Assembly (NCBI GenBank): GCA_017427625.1
Contig: JAFRSL010000245.1
Coordinates: 1 to 6,149, forward strand
Reading direction: 5' to 3'
Source: Synergistaceae bacterium
GTDB taxonomy: Bacteria; Synergistota; Synergistia; Synergistales; Aminobacteriaceae
DNA: 6,149 nt
Positions 6,026-6,149 of the stretch are shown one piece after another; the stretch's first letter is position 1, and every line of letters begins with the position of its first letter. Position numbers and translations under genes: made by a program. Under the pieces are notes generated by a model. The model ran no database searches. It was not told the origin of the DNA and worked only from the letters and a program-made list of their open reading frames with translations.

Positions 6026-6149
6026 GTGCGACAATAAGTGAGCGAGCATTTCTCCCACCATAGGCCCGGCAACACTGCTACCGTGCTTTCCGCCCTCAAT
6101 CACCGCTACTGCGACATACTTTGGGTCTTCAGCCGGAGCATATCCAGCA
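6023..6149 (-). CDS. mrdA: Penicillin-binding protein 2 (peptidoglycan transpeptidase), C-terminal tail only
   Basis: The last 41 codons plus the TGA stop (6023-6025) of a gene entering from the window edge. The translation begins AGYAPAEDPKYVAVAVIEGG and continues KHGSSVAGPMVGEMLAHLL. The pattern of F/A-G-Y-A-P, then D-P-K-Y-V/A and two strands, then A-x-P at the end is that of the C-terminal transpeptidase domain of class B penicillin-binding proteins, after the KTG motif. PBP2 rather than a division PBP3 is inferred from the neighbours minCDE and rodA, since PBP2 is the RodA partner in side-wall synthesis. The catalytic SxxK, SxN and KTG motifs lie outside the window, so completeness cannot be judged. 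Confidence 0.85.
   Translation of the reverse strand, partial: AGYAPAEDPKYVAVAVIEGGKHGSSVAGPMVGEMLAHLLSH

Noticed and set aside
1..6149. Mobile element, CRISPR array, tRNA/rRNA or defence system
   Set aside because: Every part of the window is accounted for by conserved housekeeping-type genes in one orientation; no repeats, integrase, transposase or RNA-gene patterns were seen.

Overview
The window is one tightly packed block of genes, all on the minus strand. Read in the direction of transcription (from high to low coordinates) it holds: the C-terminal tail of a penicillin-binding protein 2 (mrdA, cut by the window edge), minC, minD, minE, rodA, a YhbS-like GNAT acetyltransferase, a TIGR03960-type radical SAM protein with a B12-binding-like N-terminal region, and the first two thirds of cbiB (adenosylcobinamide-phosphate synthase, cut by the other edge). 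No plus-strand gene, RNA gene, mobile element or CRISPR array could be supported, and no stretch over 300 bases lacks a gene.

Layout: mrdA tail 6023-6149; a 40-base gap with an extended -10 promoter motif that shares the mrdA stop codon; minC 5215-5982; minD 4399-5214, directly abutting minC; minE 4116-4391; rodA 2999-4114, one base after minE; GNAT 2381-2989; radical SAM 624-2384, overlapping the GNAT gene by ATGA; cbiB from 623 to beyond position 1, starting with TTG on the base after the radical SAM stop codon. Such junctions imply one transcript and translational coupling.

Function: PBP2 and RodA are the transpeptidase and glycosyltransferase of the elongation machine that builds the side wall of rod-shaped cells, and MinCDE places the division septum at midcell, so the upstream half is a cell-shape and division-site operon. 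The downstream half is different: an acetyltransferase of unknown substrate, a radical SAM protein of unknown reaction, and a membrane enzyme of late cobalamin assembly.

Organism: an anaerobic or fermentative rod of roughly 50% GC seems likely, given the radical SAM protein, a presumably anaerobic-type (cbi) cobalamin gene, and a full Min oscillator next to mrdA/rodA. This order (mrdA-minCDE-rodA followed by a TIGR03960 radical SAM gene) is what I recall from Synergistota and from Clostridia-type Firmicutes. I lean towards Synergistota with modest confidence; this is inference from gene order and cannot be settled here.

I do not see a new defence, mobile or otherwise undescribed system. The points most worth a second look are the radical SAM/cbiB junction, where only one stop codon separates two in-frame genes with a shared B12 theme; the promoter embedded in the mrdA stop; and a face-to-face pair of promoter-like motifs inside the 5' end of cbiB.
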